A stretch of DNA of 38,455 nucleotides, taken from Planctomycetaceae bacterium (GTDB lineage Bacteria; Planctomycetota; Planctomycetia; Pirellulales; PALSA-1355). The stretch is taken from assembly GCA_003153375.1 (NCBI GenBank), contig PLYM01000121.1, positions 28,615 through 67,069 on the forward strand, in the 5' to 3' direction. Positions 24,843 through 33,618 of this stretch are shown piece after piece. The notes beneath the pieces were generated by a model, which did not search any database, had not been told where the DNA came from, and saw only the letters and a list, made by a program, of their open reading frames with translations. Position numbers and translations under genes: made by a program. Numbering within the stretch: position 1 is the stretch's first letter; each line of letters starts with the position of its first letter.

Positions 24843-26123
24843 CTAGTGGGGGGCGGCACGCTCGCGGATCGCGCGAAAACCCAGCAGCATGGCTCCCATC
24901 AGCACGACGCAGACGGCCAACGCCGCCACCAGCAGCGAGCCGAGGGCAAAAATGTCGCTGGTGCGGTCCCACAAGTCGTTCCAGAACACGATCACGACCA
25001 GAGTCGCCAGGCACAGGAACGGCCCGTAAGGGATTTCGTTATCGCGGTGTACAATCCATTGCAGCAGGCCGATCACGAGGCCGGCAAACGGAGCCAGGAA
25101 AAACACAATTAGTGCCCCTTGCCAGCCGATGAAGCTGCCGATCATGGCCATCAGCGTGACGTCGCCAAAGCCCATCGCCTCTTGCCGCAGCGCCAACCCG
25201 CCGACGATGCGGACGGCCCAAATAATGCCGCCCCCGGCCGCCATACCCACCAGCGCCGTGAGCAACGCGGCCCAATTCGCCGGCGGGGCCAACCAGGCGG
25301 CCAACGCCAGCGCCAGGCAACCGGCCAGCCAGAGGACCGCGATCCCGTAGGTGATGCGCTCGGCTCGCAGGCGGTGAAAGAAGACGCGCACCGCGGTCGC
25401 CAGTCCGCGCCGCGTGTTCCATCGCCGCGGCGTCAGGCCACCGCACCACAAGGTCCAGCATCCCAAGGCAATCGCCAACGGTTCGCGGCGCGGCCAGCCC
25501 CCCAACGCGTCGGGCCACGGACCGGGCGAGACGAACGTCAGCAGTTCGACTTGCGGCACGCCGGCCACGATCCAGTGCATGGCCGGCAGCAGCGTCCAGG
25601 GATCGACGGCCGCCAGGCCCAGGCCGATGATCGTGCCGGCCACGGTGATCGCGTCGGGAATGGTTTTTTCGTCGATGTCGATCAGCGAGGCCGCCAGCAT
25701 CAGCGCCACCAAAATCAGATGGCTGGCAAAACGAACGTGCGCGACGAGCGGCAAATCGGCACTCAAAAACATCGGTAGTGGCTCGCCCGCTGGAAGGAGC
25801 AAAAAAGGCACCGCCCGTTCGGTTTCCCAAACATAGAGTCCGGCAAACAGCAGCCCCGTCACGATTTCAACCGCCAGCGGACGTATCCAGAAGTGTGGGC
25901 CATGAAGAGCCGTCTCGCGCCACAGCCGGAACCAGCCAACCAAGGGCAGCCGATCGGGCCAACGACGCGATTGTCCTGGGGGCGCGGCGGACCAGGGGCT
26001 GATCAGTCGACGGTTCCAGGCCAGGCGATAGACCGCCAGATTGATGAATCCACCCACGAGCGTGCCCAGCGCAAACAGCGCGAACAGGCGCAGCCCCAGC
26101 TGGATGGAAAGAATCGCATTCAC
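24843..26123 (-). CDS. Prepilin peptidase, A24 family
   Basis: A 426-aa membrane protein with about eight hydrophobic segments. Both catalytic aspartates of type IV prepilin peptidases are present: SLIDIDEKTIPDAIT (about residue 168) and GFGDVTLMAMIG (about 318). The N-terminal cytoplasmic loop has the DRLPLVGWFRL and PLAVEIVTG landmarks but none of the four zinc cysteines. A long loop between the two catalytic segments adds about 100 residues over the usual 250-290. It would cleave and methylate prepilins or pseudopilins at the inner membrane. No pilin or secretion genes are nearby; it follows aroK by 68 bp. Confidence 0.88.
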   Translation of the reverse strand: MNAILSIQLGLRLFALFALGTLVGGFINLAVYRLAWNRRLISPWSAAPPGQSRRWPDRLPLVGWFRLWRETALHGPHFWIRPLAVEIVTGLLFAGLYVWETERAVPFLLLPAGEPLPMFLSADLPLVAHVRFASHLILVALMLAASLIDIDEKTIPDAITVAGTIIGLGLAAVDPWTLLPAMHWIVAGVPQVELLTFVSPGPWPDALGGWPRREPLAIALGCWTLWCGGLTPRRWNTRRGLATAVRVFFHRLRAERITYGIAVLWLAGCLALALAAWLAPPANWAALLTALVGMAAGGGIIWAVRIVGGLALRQEAMGFGDVTLMAMIGSFIGWQGALIVFFLAPFAGLVIGLLQWIVHRDNEIPYGPFLCLATLVVIVFWNDLWDRTSDIFALGSLLVAALAVCVVLMGAMLLGFRAIRERAAPH

Positions 26124-26191
26124 GCGCGTCGTGCCCTATCGCCCCGGCCATTCCCGCCACCCGAGCCGTCGCGACGACCCGAGGACTTATT

Positions 26192-26710
26192 TCAGCACAG
26201 TTTTGCCTGTGCAAGGATAGCCTCCGCCACTTCGTCGGGCGTTTTTCCTTGGGTATCGACTTCGAGCTGCGCGCACTGGCGGTAAATTTCGGCTCGGGCG
26301 TCGAGCGTAGCGATGATCTCGGTTATGCCGCCCTGCGGGGTCAGATTCGGCCGCCGCGGAGCCGTGGCCTGGTCGGCTTGAATGCGCTGCCACAGGGTCT
26401 CGGGCGAAGCCTGCAACCAGACGACGTGCCCCTGCCGCGCGATTGCCGCGCGATTTTCGGGGCGGACCACGGCGCCGCCGCCCATGGCCAGAACGCACTG
26501 GTCGATCGCCGCCAGCTCGGCCACGATCTTGCTCTCCCAATCGCGAAAGGCCGGCTCGCCGTCATCAGCAAAGATCTGCGCGATCGATTTGCCGGCGCGC
26601 GATTCGATGACCACGTCGGCGTCGAACGTGGGCCAACCAAGCCGGGCGGCCAGCAGCCTGGCAACCGTGCTCTTGCCGGTGCCTCGCGATCCGATCAGGA
26701 CGAGATTCAT
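26192..26710 (-). CDS. aroK: Shikimate kinase
   Basis: A 172-aa P-loop kinase that phosphorylates shikimate at O3. The start MNLVLIGSRGTGKSTVARLLAARL has the Walker A loop; FDADVVIESRAGKSIAQIFADDGEPAFRDWE matches the shikimate-binding segment (Asp, Arg, Glu); VLAMGGGAVVRPENR is the GGG loop. The lid Arg is in the ATAPRRPNL region. It starts 10 bp after the aroDE stop, so three consecutive shikimate-pathway activities are made from one transcript. Confidence 0.96.
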   Translation of the reverse strand: MNLVLIGSRGTGKSTVARLLAARLGWPTFDADVVIESRAGKSIAQIFADDGEPAFRDWESKIVAELAAIDQCVLAMGGGAVVRPENRAAIARQGHVVWLQASPETLWQRIQADQATAPRRPNLTPQGGITEIIATLDARAEIYRQCAQLEVDTQGKTPDEVAEAILAQAKLC

Positions 26711-26720
26711 GTCACCCCGA

Positions 26721-28208
26721 TCAATATTTGGCCGGCCCGGTGGCCCGCTTCAACACGTCGCGCATCAACTCGCTGGGGGCTTCCTGGCCGGTGAACAGTT
26801 TGAATTGCAGGCAGGCCTGGCGGACGAACATCTCGACGCCGGTGACCACGGTGCAGCTTTGGCTGCGGGCGTCCTTGATCAGCAGCGTGTTCTCGGGATT
26901 GTAGACCGTATCGAACACGACCATCGAGGGGCGCAGATGATGCTTGTCATAGGGCGTGGCATCGACGTTGGGGTGCATGCCCACCGGGGTGCAGTTGACC
27001 AGCAGGTCAGGCTGGAAGGCATAGCGATTGTTCCAATCGAGCGTTTTGCACTTCAGCCCATCGGCCAGTTGCTGGGCCCGTTGGCCGGTGCGGCCGGCGA
27101 TCGTAACCACGGCGCCCAATTGCTTGAGGCCGAAGGCGATCGCCTTGGCCGCGCCGCCGGCGCCCAGCACCAGGGCTGCCTGGCCTTCCAGCGAGCCCTT
27201 GCGGCCGTAGTGCGCTTCGAGGGCTTGTTCCAGGCTGTCGAGGGCCGCTTGATAATCGGTGTTGAAGCCGGCGATCTTGCCGTTATCGAATAGCAACGTG
27301 TTGGCCGCACCCACGCCGGTCATCGTGGCGTCGCTCGACGAGAGCTTCTTGAGCACGGCTTCCTTGTGCGGAATCGTGACGCTCAGTCCCTTGATGCCCA
27401 GCGCCGGAGCGTCTTCGAGAAACTGCGACAGGTGCTCGCGCGGCACGCGAAACGGAATGTAGACGGCGTTGATGCCCTGACGGCGAAACGCCGCGTTGTG
27501 CACCATCGGGCTCAGGCTGTGGCCGATCGGGTCGCCGATCACGCCATAGACGGTTGTCTGGGCGTCGATCTGGTCATAGTGATAGATATCCGTCATCTGC
27601 TGGTAGCTCAACTGGCCGGGGGCCAGCGTGCGCTCGTGATGAAACGTGGCGAACGTGAAGGGCGCGCCGAAGCGGCCGGCCAGCAGGCGCGACGGCGTGC
27701 CGATGTCGCCCATGCAGATGCCGACGGTGGGCACCTTCGAACGGGCCACGAGCTCGAGCATCCGCAGGTTGTCGTGCGACTGGTTGGCCGTGGTGGCCAG
27801 CTTGATGATGTCCGGATCGTGCGACGCCAGCCGGGCATGGATCTCGTTGAGATCGTCGGGCGTCTTGCGATAATCGTGCAGGCTGATGATCCGCTTGGTT
27901 TTGCCATAACGGGGAATCTGCGAGGCGATGTCATCCTCCAGATCGACGTACTCCACCCCCTCGGCGATGGCGCTGCGCAACAGCATCAACCGCTGCTCGT
28001 CGGTGCCCGCCCACTTGCCGCCGTCGCGCTCGCGGCGACAGGTGATCACGACCGGCGAGGGGCGATCGGCCAGCAGCCGTTTCAGGTTCACCTCGCCGCC
28101 GATGTAGTCGAGCCGCAACTCGACGAGTTGCGCCCCCTGTTGCACCAGGTGACGATGCTCGGCCATCACGTGCCGATGCCGGCCGCGAGCAATGCTGACA
28201 CAAATCAT
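26721..28208 (-). CDS. aroDE: Bifunctional 3-dehydroquinate dehydratase / shikimate dehydrogenase
   Basis: From the ATG at 28208 (MICVSIARGRHRHVMAEH) the product is 495 aa. Residues about 1-215 are type I dehydroquinase: the Schiff-base lysine is in DIIKLATTA and the catalytic histidine in IISLHDYRK. Residues about 220-495 are shikimate dehydrogenase: GDPIGHSLSPMVHNAAF, VTIPHKEAV (catalytic Lys), FNTDYQAAL (Asp) and NADP loop VLGAGGAAKAIAFGL. The domain order is that of plant AroDE and also occurs in Chlamydiae and planctomycetes. A 23-codon upstream extension is rejected. The strong promoter at 28314-28341 supports the start. Confidence 0.96.
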   Translation of the reverse strand: MICVSIARGRHRHVMAEHRHLVQQGAQLVELRLDYIGGEVNLKRLLADRPSPVVITCRRERDGGKWAGTDEQRLMLLRSAIAEGVEYVDLEDDIASQIPRYGKTKRIISLHDYRKTPDDLNEIHARLASHDPDIIKLATTANQSHDNLRMLELVARSKVPTVGICMGDIGTPSRLLAGRFGAPFTFATFHHERTLAPGQLSYQQMTDIYHYDQIDAQTTVYGVIGDPIGHSLSPMVHNAAFRRQGINAVYIPFRVPREHLSQFLEDAPALGIKGLSVTIPHKEAVLKKLSSSDATMTGVGAANTLLFDNGKIAGFNTDYQAALDSLEQALEAHYGRKGSLEGQAALVLGAGGAAKAIAFGLKQLGAVVTIAGRTGQRAQQLADGLKCKTLDWNNRYAFQPDLLVNCTPVGMHPNVDATPYDKHHLRPSMVVFDTVYNPENTLLIKDARSQSCTVVTGVEMFVRQACLQFKLFTGQEAPSELMRDVLKRATGPAKY

Positions 28209-28313
28209 GAAACGACCGCCGGCGACTGATGAAGTACGGGATGAGACGGCCCGCCACGCCAGAGCCTCGACCCCCAAGAACTCCGTTCCGCAGCGTGCGA
28301 ACCACTGGGATAG

Positions 28314-28341
28314 ATTATAACGGCAGTTGGCCCGCTGTCAG
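28314..28341 (-). promoter_or_regulatory. Sigma-70-type promoter of the aroDE-aroK run
   Basis: Minus strand CTGACA (28336-28341), 16-bp spacer, TATAAT (28314-28319). Predicted leader of about 100 nt before the ATG at 28208. Confidence 0.65.
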
Positions 28342-28350
28342 GCAAGTCGG

Positions 28351-28376
28351 CCGGACCGGGTCCGGTCTGCTAAAAT
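28351..28376 (+). promoter_or_regulatory. Palindrome and -10 box ahead of the methyltransferase gene
   Basis: CCGGACC-G-GGTCCGG, a 15-bp perfect palindrome at 28351-28365, ends 5 bp before TAAAAT (28371-28376). No -35 hexamer fits, because the palindrome occupies that zone. The arrangement suggests an operator, possibly for an activator. Confidence 0.4.
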
Positions 28377-28448
28377 CGGCCGCTGTGCTCAAAAATCCCT
28401 GTTTTTCTAGATCGCGCGGGCGCAATCCGCGCACTTGCTCGAGCCATC

Positions 28449-29156
28449 ATGAAATCCACCACCGATGAGATCCGTCAGCGCTTCGACGCCGACGTCGAAC
28501 GCTTCTCGAACCTGGAGACCGGCCAATCGGCCACGGTCGATGCCCCGCTGGCGATGCAACTCGTGGCCGATGCGGCCGCGGCCGCCACGCCCGGGGCCCA
28601 CAGCCTGCTCGACGTCGGCTGCGGCGCGGGCAACTACACGCTCAAGGTGCTCAGCGGCTTGCCGAACCTGGACGTCACGCTCGTCGATCTCAGCCGGCCG
28701 ATGCTCGATCGGGCGGTCGAGCGCGCGAAGGCAGCCACCCAAGGCAAGGTGACCGCCTGGCAAGGCGACATCCGCGAGATCGAACTGGGCGTCGAGCAGT
28801 TCGACGTCATCGTGGCCGCGGCCGTGCTGCACCATCTGCGCACTGACGACGATTGGGAGCAGGTCTTCTCGGCCTTCCACCGGGGGCTGCGGCCCGGCGG
28901 CTCGGTGTGGATTTTTGACCTCGTCGATAGCTCCGTGCCGGCCGTGCGGCAACTGATGCAACGCCGCTATGGCGAGTACCTGACGCAGTTGAAGGACGCC
29001 AGTTATCGCGACCACGTCTTCGCCTATGTCGAGAAAGAAGACACGCCGCGGCCGCTGACGTATCAATTGGATCTGCTCCGCGCCGTTGGCTTTGCACAAA
29101 CCGAGGTGCTGCACATGAACGTCTGCTTCGCGGCCTTTGGCGCCGTCAAGGCTTGA
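28449..29156 (+). CDS. Class I SAM-dependent methyltransferase
   Basis: A 235-aa Rossmann-fold enzyme. Motif I is SLLDVGCGAGNYTLKVL (about residues 56-72), the acidic end of strand 2 is VTLVDLSRPML, and the post-II segment is FDVIVAAAVLHHLRTDDDW. The motif WIFDLVDSS follows. The C-terminal part (YVEKEDTPRPLTYQLDLLRAVGFAQTEVLH) resembles small-molecule methyltransferases of the UbiE/Coq5-like and Cmo-like groups. The substrate cannot be told. It is divergent from aroDE and appears monocistronic. Confidence 0.88.
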   Translation: MKSTTDEIRQRFDADVERFSNLETGQSATVDAPLAMQLVADAAAAATPGAHSLLDVGCGAGNYTLKVLSGLPNLDVTLVDLSRPMLDRAVERAKAATQGKVTAWQGDIREIELGVEQFDVIVAAAVLHHLRTDDDWEQVFSAFHRGLRPGGSVWIFDLVDSSVPAVRQLMQRRYGEYLTQLKDASYRDHVFAYVEKEDTPRPLTYQLDLLRAVGFAQTEVLHMNVCFAAFGAVKA

Positions 29157-29201
29157 TTCTTCCGCGCCGTACTGGGGCAGACTGCGGCAGCTAGCGCGGG
29201 T

Positions 29202-31118
29202 TCAGGTGCGCTTGAATTGCTTGTCGAGTTCGTCGCGGCTGAAGTAGAGCGCCGTGGGACGTCCATGCGGGCAATGATGCGTGTCGCGGGCCAGGTGCCG
29301 CTGTTCCAGCAGCGCCGCGATCTCTTCGCCGCTCAGCCGGTCGCCGGCTTTAATCGCCGCCTTGCAGGAAATCATGTGCAGCAGCGAATCAAGAATGTCG
29401 CGACGATCGGGACGCTTGCCCCCGGCGAGCAGCTGATCGACCAGGTCGCGGAGAATTTCGCTGGGCCGGAAATTGGCGAGCATGGCCGGGTAACTGGAAA
29501 TCAGCAGCGTGTCGCCGCCGAACGCCTCGACCGTCAGCCCCAGTTGGGTCAACAGATCGCGTGCTTCCAGGGCCGCGGCGGCTTCGGCCGGCGCCAGGTC
29601 GACCGGCTCCGGCACGAGCAAGGCCTGCGACTCGAGCGCGCCGGAGAGCACCTTTTCGCGCAGATGCTCATAGAGAATCCGCTCGTGCAGGGCATGCTGG
29701 TCGATCACGACCATGCCGTCGTCGCACTCGGTGATCAGGTAGCGGTTGTGGAGTTGCAGCGCGGCCGGAGCCCGCGGGGTGGCCGCAACTGGGGAATCGA
29801 TGCGGTGGCTAAGCTCGGTATGCTTCGGCTCAGCATTTCCGGGTTCGGCGCGGCGCGGCTCGTCGTCATCCTCACGACTCGCGCCCACCGCTTGCCAGCG
29901 GCGGTCGAGCGTGGCCAGCTCAAGCGGCGCTCGCGGCGCGTCGGGCGTGTTGAGGCTGGACTGGCGAAACAGGGTCGCCTGCGATTCCGCGGGGCCGTTG
30001 TCACCATCGAAGGCGGCCAGGCGGCCCTTGGCCCAATCGACCAGTTCGCGACGCATCTGGTCAGCCCGCACGGGATCGACCGCGTCGGCCGCTTCGGTGT
30101 CGGCCGCCGGTTGCAGACGGGCGGTCAAGTCGGTGCTGAGGAACTTGGTGCGCAAGGTGCCGAGCAGCTGGCTGTAGAGCCGGCCCGAATCCTGGAAGCG
30201 AACTTCCAATTTCGTGGGATGCACGTTGACGTCGACCATCTCGGCCGGCATGTCGATCCGCAAGAAGGCGATCGGAAACCGGCCGGTCAGCAGCAGCCCC
30301 CGAAAGGCCTCGCCCAGGGCGTGTTGCAGCGAGCGATCGCGAATGGCCCGATTGTTGAGAAACAGGTACTGCAAACGGGCGTTAGCCCGGCTGTGGCTGG
30401 GGCTGGCCACGAAGCCGCTCAGTCGGACGTCGCCTTCGACGCTCGAGACCGCGATCAGGTCGGCGGCCAGATCGTGGCCAAAGAAGGCCGCGATCCGCTC
30501 GCGCAGGTCGGCCGAGGCGGGCAGATCGTAGATCGAACGGTCGTTGTGCTTGAGCGTGCAATGGACGTGCGGGTTGGCCAGCGCAACGCGCGTGAACGCT
30601 TCGCCCAGATGGCCCATCTCGGTCTGCGTGGTGCGCAGAAACTTGCGCCGCACCGGCGTGTTGTAAAACAACTGCCGGATTTCGACGGTCGTGCCCACCG
30701 CGCAGCCGCAGGGCGCGACGCCCGACGACTGGCCGCCGGCCACTTCGAGCTGCGCGCCCGAGGCGGCGTCGCGCGGACGGCTGCGGAGCGTGAAGCGGCT
30801 GATTTCGGCGATCGAGGCCAGGGCCTCGCCGCGGAACCCCAGCGTGCCGACGCAGAACAGGTCGTCGGCGTTGCGAATCTTGCTCGTGGCGTGGCTGGCC
30901 ACGGCCAACGTCAGTTGCTCAGCGGGAATGCCGCAGCCATCGTCGCTGACGCGCACCAGTTCCAACCCGCCCTGCTCCACCGCCACGTCGATCCGCCGCG
31001 CGCCGGCGTCGATCGCGTTCTCCATCAATTCCTTGACGGCGCTGGCGGGCCGTTCGATCACCTCGCCGGCGGCAATCTTGTTGATCACGCTGGGTGGCAA
31101 TTGCAGAATGTCGTTCAT
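29202..31118 (-). CDS. mutL: DNA mismatch repair protein MutL with endonuclease motif
   Basis: From the ATG at 31118 (MNDILQLPPSVINKIAAGEV) the product is 638 aa. The GHKL ATPase has ENAIDAGA, VSDDGCGIP, and TLGFRGEALASI. The C-terminal dimerisation domain carries DQHALHERILYE (about residue 470), matching the metal-dependent endonuclease motif DQHA-x2-E-x4-E, plus the SCKAAIKAGD and CPHGRPTAL segments that complete that site. So this MutL should nick DNA itself, as in organisms without MutH. The middle linker (about 360-440) is variable and acidic. It follows the response regulator by 63 bp. Confidence 0.96.
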   Translation of the reverse strand: MNDILQLPPSVINKIAAGEVIERPASAVKELMENAIDAGARRIDVAVEQGGLELVRVSDDGCGIPAEQLTLAVASHATSKIRNADDLFCVGTLGFRGEALASIAEISRFTLRSRPRDAASGAQLEVAGGQSSGVAPCGCAVGTTVEIRQLFYNTPVRRKFLRTTQTEMGHLGEAFTRVALANPHVHCTLKHNDRSIYDLPASADLRERIAAFFGHDLAADLIAVSSVEGDVRLSGFVASPSHSRANARLQYLFLNNRAIRDRSLQHALGEAFRGLLLTGRFPIAFLRIDMPAEMVDVNVHPTKLEVRFQDSGRLYSQLLGTLRTKFLSTDLTARLQPAADTEAADAVDPVRADQMRRELVDWAKGRLAAFDGDNGPAESQATLFRQSSLNTPDAPRAPLELATLDRRWQAVGASREDDDEPRRAEPGNAEPKHTELSHRIDSPVAATPRAPAALQLHNRYLITECDDGMVVIDQHALHERILYEHLREKVLSGALESQALLVPEPVDLAPAEAAAALEARDLLTQLGLTVEAFGGDTLLISSYPAMLANFRPSEILRDLVDQLLAGGKRPDRRDILDSLLHMISCKAAIKAGDRLSGEEIAALLEQRHLARDTHHCPHGRPTALYFSRDELDKQFKRT

Positions 31119-31181
31119 GGCACCCACGCGCCGTCATGGCGATTGACGCAACGGGCCGGGCGCGCGGGCCGCGACACGTTG

Positions 31182-32585
31182 CTAGAGATTGAATTCCTTG
31201 ATCTTCCGATACAGCGTGCGCTGGCCGATGCCCAGCATCTCGGCGGCCGCCTCGCGATTGCCGCCGGTTTGCTGCAGGGTCTCGGTAATGAACAGCCGCT
31301 CGACCTCGGCCAACGGCTTGCCCACCAGGCCGGCCAGGCTGCCGGTGCGCACCTCCTCGGTCGTCTCGCCGCTGGGGCTTAGTTCGCTGGGCAAGTCGTC
31401 GAGATCGAGCACGCCGTCGTAGTCGACCACGATCATGCTCTCGACGACGTTGCGCAGTTGCCGCACGTTGCCCGGCCACTCGAAGGCCATGAGCCGCCGA
31501 CGCGCCGCGGCCGACATGCTCTGCACGTTCTTGTGATGCCGCTTGGCAAACTGCTTCATGAAGTGCTCGATCAACAGCGGGATGTCCTGACTGCGATCGG
31601 CCAACCGCGGCAGGTCGATGGTCACGACCTTGAGCCGGTGGTAGAGATCGCTGCGGAAGCTCCCCGACTCGATCGAATCTTCCAGCTTGCGGTTCGTGGC
31701 CGACAGGATGCGAACGTTGACGTAGACCGCCTCGTTCGAGCCGACCCGCGTGATCTCGCTGCTTTCCAGCACGCGCAGCAGCTTAATCTGGGTGGCCATG
31801 GGCATGTCGCCCACCTCGTCCAGAAAGAGCGTGCCGCCGTCGGCGTACTCGAACTTTCCGACCCGGTCGGTCGAGGCATCGGTGAATGCCCCGCGCACGT
31901 GGCCGAACAATTCGCTTTCCAGAATGTTCTCGCTCAGCGCGGCGCAATTGAGTGCGACGAACGGCTTGTTCTTGCGGGGACTGTTCTGATGGATGGCCTG
32001 GGCAACCAGCTCCTTACCCGTGCCCGTGGCGCCCTGGATCAGGACGCTGGCGTCGGTGGGAGCGATGCGTTTGAGCCGGTCGATCACGTCGTGCATCTGG
32101 GTGCTATTGCCGACGACCCCTTCGAAGCCGAACTTTTCGTCCAGCCGCCGGTGCAGCTCGACATTCGTGCGCCGCAACCGCAGGCTCTCGGAGGCCCGAT
32201 CGGCCACGGCCCGCAACTGGCCCAGATCCAAGGGCTTGAGCAGATAGTTGAAAGCCCCCTGCTGCATGGCGCTGACGGCCGAGGGAATCGTGCCATGGCC
32301 GGTGACCAGGATCACCTCGGCGTCAGGCAGCTTTTCCTTGGCCTGGGCCAGGATCTGCAAGCCATCGACCTCGTTCATCTTGAGGTCCGTGATTACGATG
32401 TCGAAGGCATCCTGCTCGATGCGTTTGACCCCCTGGGGCCCGCTGGTGGCCACCGCGCAGTCGTACCCGACGCGCTCAAGGCTCTCGGCGACGGCCTGGG
32501 CGTGCGCGGCCTCGTTGTCGACGATCAGCACGCGAATGGGCGTGTTTTCGTGGGCCCCTCGCTTGGTCGCTTCAGCGCTCACCAT
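31182..32585 (-). CDS. Sigma-54-type response regulator (NtrC family) with GAFTDA loop
   Basis: From the ATG at 32585 the product is 467 aa. The receiver (about 17-130) has the phosphoacceptor Asp in [14 protein letters not shown] and the Lys in FNYLLKPLD. The AAA+ domain has Walker [12 protein letters not shown], Walker [13 protein letters not shown] and arginine-finger region [10 protein letters not shown]. The sigma-54 contact loop reads HVRGAFTDA, not the canonical GAFTGA. The C-terminal Fis-type helix-turn-helix is [25 protein letters not shown]. It forms a pair with the kinase 98 bp upstream. The 34 residues upstream in frame are low-quality and excluded. Confidence 0.94.
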   Translation of the reverse strand: MVSAEATKRGAHENTPIRVLIVDNEAAHAQAVAESLERVGYDCAVATSGPQGVKRIEQDAFDIVITDLKMNEVDGLQILAQAKEKLPDAEVILVTGHGTIPSAVSAMQQGAFNYLLKPLDLGQLRAVADRASESLRLRRTNVELHRRLDEKFGFEGVVGNSTQMHDVIDRLKRIAPTDASVLIQGATGTGKELVAQAIHQNSPRKNKPFVALNCAALSENILESELFGHVRGAFTDASTDRVGKFEYADGGTLFLDEVGDMPMATQIKLLRVLESSEITRVGSNEAVYVNVRILSATNRKLEDSIESGSFRSDLYHRLKVVTIDLPRLADRSQDIPLLIEHFMKQFAKRHHKNVQSMSAAARRRLMAFEWPGNVRQLRNVVESMIVVDYDGVLDLDDLPSELSPSGETTEEVRTGSLAGLVGKPLAEVERLFITETLQQTGGNREAAAEMLGIGQRTLYRKIKEFNL

Positions 32586-32683
32586 GGTGGCCGATGATAC
32601 CGCAAAAGTGCCCCGGGGGGCAGTAGTCAAAAGGCGGAAGGAGGATGGCGGAAGGAGGAAAAAGAAAGCCAGACGGCCCCTCG

Positions 32684-33451
32684 TCACGATGGCCTGGCGG
32701 CCGTCAGACGCGGCGGCAGCGGCAGGTCGATCGTGAACTTCGTGCCGCGGCCGACTTCGCTCTCGACCGAGATGCGGCCGCCGTGGGCTTCAACCACTTT
32801 GCGGGTGGTGGGCAAGCCGAGCCCCGAGCCGCCGGGCTTGGTGGAGAAGAAGGCATCGAAAATCTGGCCGGCCGTTTTCTTGTCCAACCCGACGCCGGTG
32901 TCGATCAGTTCCAGGGCGACGCCCGTGGCCGCGGTGCGCGTGCGCACGACCAACTGGCCGCCACGGGGCATGGCCTGCTGGGCGTTGAGCACCAGGTTGA
33001 TCAGCGCGCCGTGAAATGACTCGCGGTCGAGCACCACGCTGGGCAGGTCGGGGTCGAGATACGCAACCAACTCGATGCCCGACTCCTGGGCCTTAGGCGC
33101 AAAGAACTCCAGCACGCGGCGAACTTCGGCGTTCAGATCCGAAGCTTCGAACCGCACCGTGCGCACCTTGGCGAATTGCAGGAAGTTGTCGAGCAAGCTT
33201 TGCAGCCGTTGGCATTCCTGCTGCACGACGGCGATCTTGGACAGGGCTCGGCGGTCGCGCGGCGTGGCGGCATCAGCAAAGTCCTCGGCCAACAGCTCCA
33301 TGTTCAGGCAGATCGTCGAAAGCGGGTTCTTGATCTCATGAGCCAACCCGCCCGCCAGGGTGGCAATCTCGGTGTACTGGGCGATCAGCCGCTGGTTGAC
33401 TTCTTCGGCGGTGGGAGGATGCGGTTGGTTCATCGTCAGACGCTGTTCCAT
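32684..33451 (-). CDS. Soluble sensor histidine kinase
   Basis: From the ATG at 33451 the product is 255 aa; an ATG at 33433 is also possible. It is a minimal kinase: H box [15 protein letters not shown] (about residues 36-50), N box [15 protein letters not shown]1 [10 protein letters not shown] box [16 protein letters not shown] and G2. There are no membrane helices and no PAS or GAF domain, so input must come through a partner protein or the short N-terminus. It is the first gene of the kinase-regulator-mutL run and belongs to the NtrB-like group that pairs with sigma-54 activators. Confidence 0.93.
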   Translation of the reverse strand: MEQRLTMNQPHPPTAEEVNQRLIAQYTEIATLAGGLAHEIKNPLSTICLNMELLAEDFADAATPRDRRALSKIAVVQQECQRLQSLLDNFLQFAKVRTVRFEASDLNAEVRRVLEFFAPKAQESGIELVAYLDPDLPSVVLDRESFHGALINLVLNAQQAMPRGGQLVVRTRTAATGVALELIDTGVGLDKKTAGQIFDAFFSTKPGGSGLGLPTTRKVVEAHGGRISVESEVGRGTKFTIDLPLPPRLTAARPS

Positions 33452-33553
33452 GGGCACGCTCTACAGCTCATTCGTCGGACTGGCAAATTGGCCGCGGTGC
33501 TCACCTGCGAGCCTGCTGGTCGATCAAACTCATGATAACGGGAAAGGCAGAGG

Positions 33554-33592
33554 AAAAAAAACGCCCGCTGGCCAAGAGCGGCCAGCGGGCGT
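33554..33592 (-). terminator. Intrinsic terminator of rpsO-pnp
   Basis: Minus strand 13-bp perfect stem (ACGCCCGCTGGCC with its complement), 6-nt loop, then TTTTTTT. It starts about 27 bp after the pnp stop codon. Textbook form. Confidence 0.93.
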
Positions 33593-33618
33593 TGCAAATC
33601 GTTTGACTTCGGGAGAGA

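Noticed and set aside
29217-31382. 721-codon plus-strand ORF
   Set aside because: Antisense shadow of mutL, which has full family signatures; composition is unnatural.
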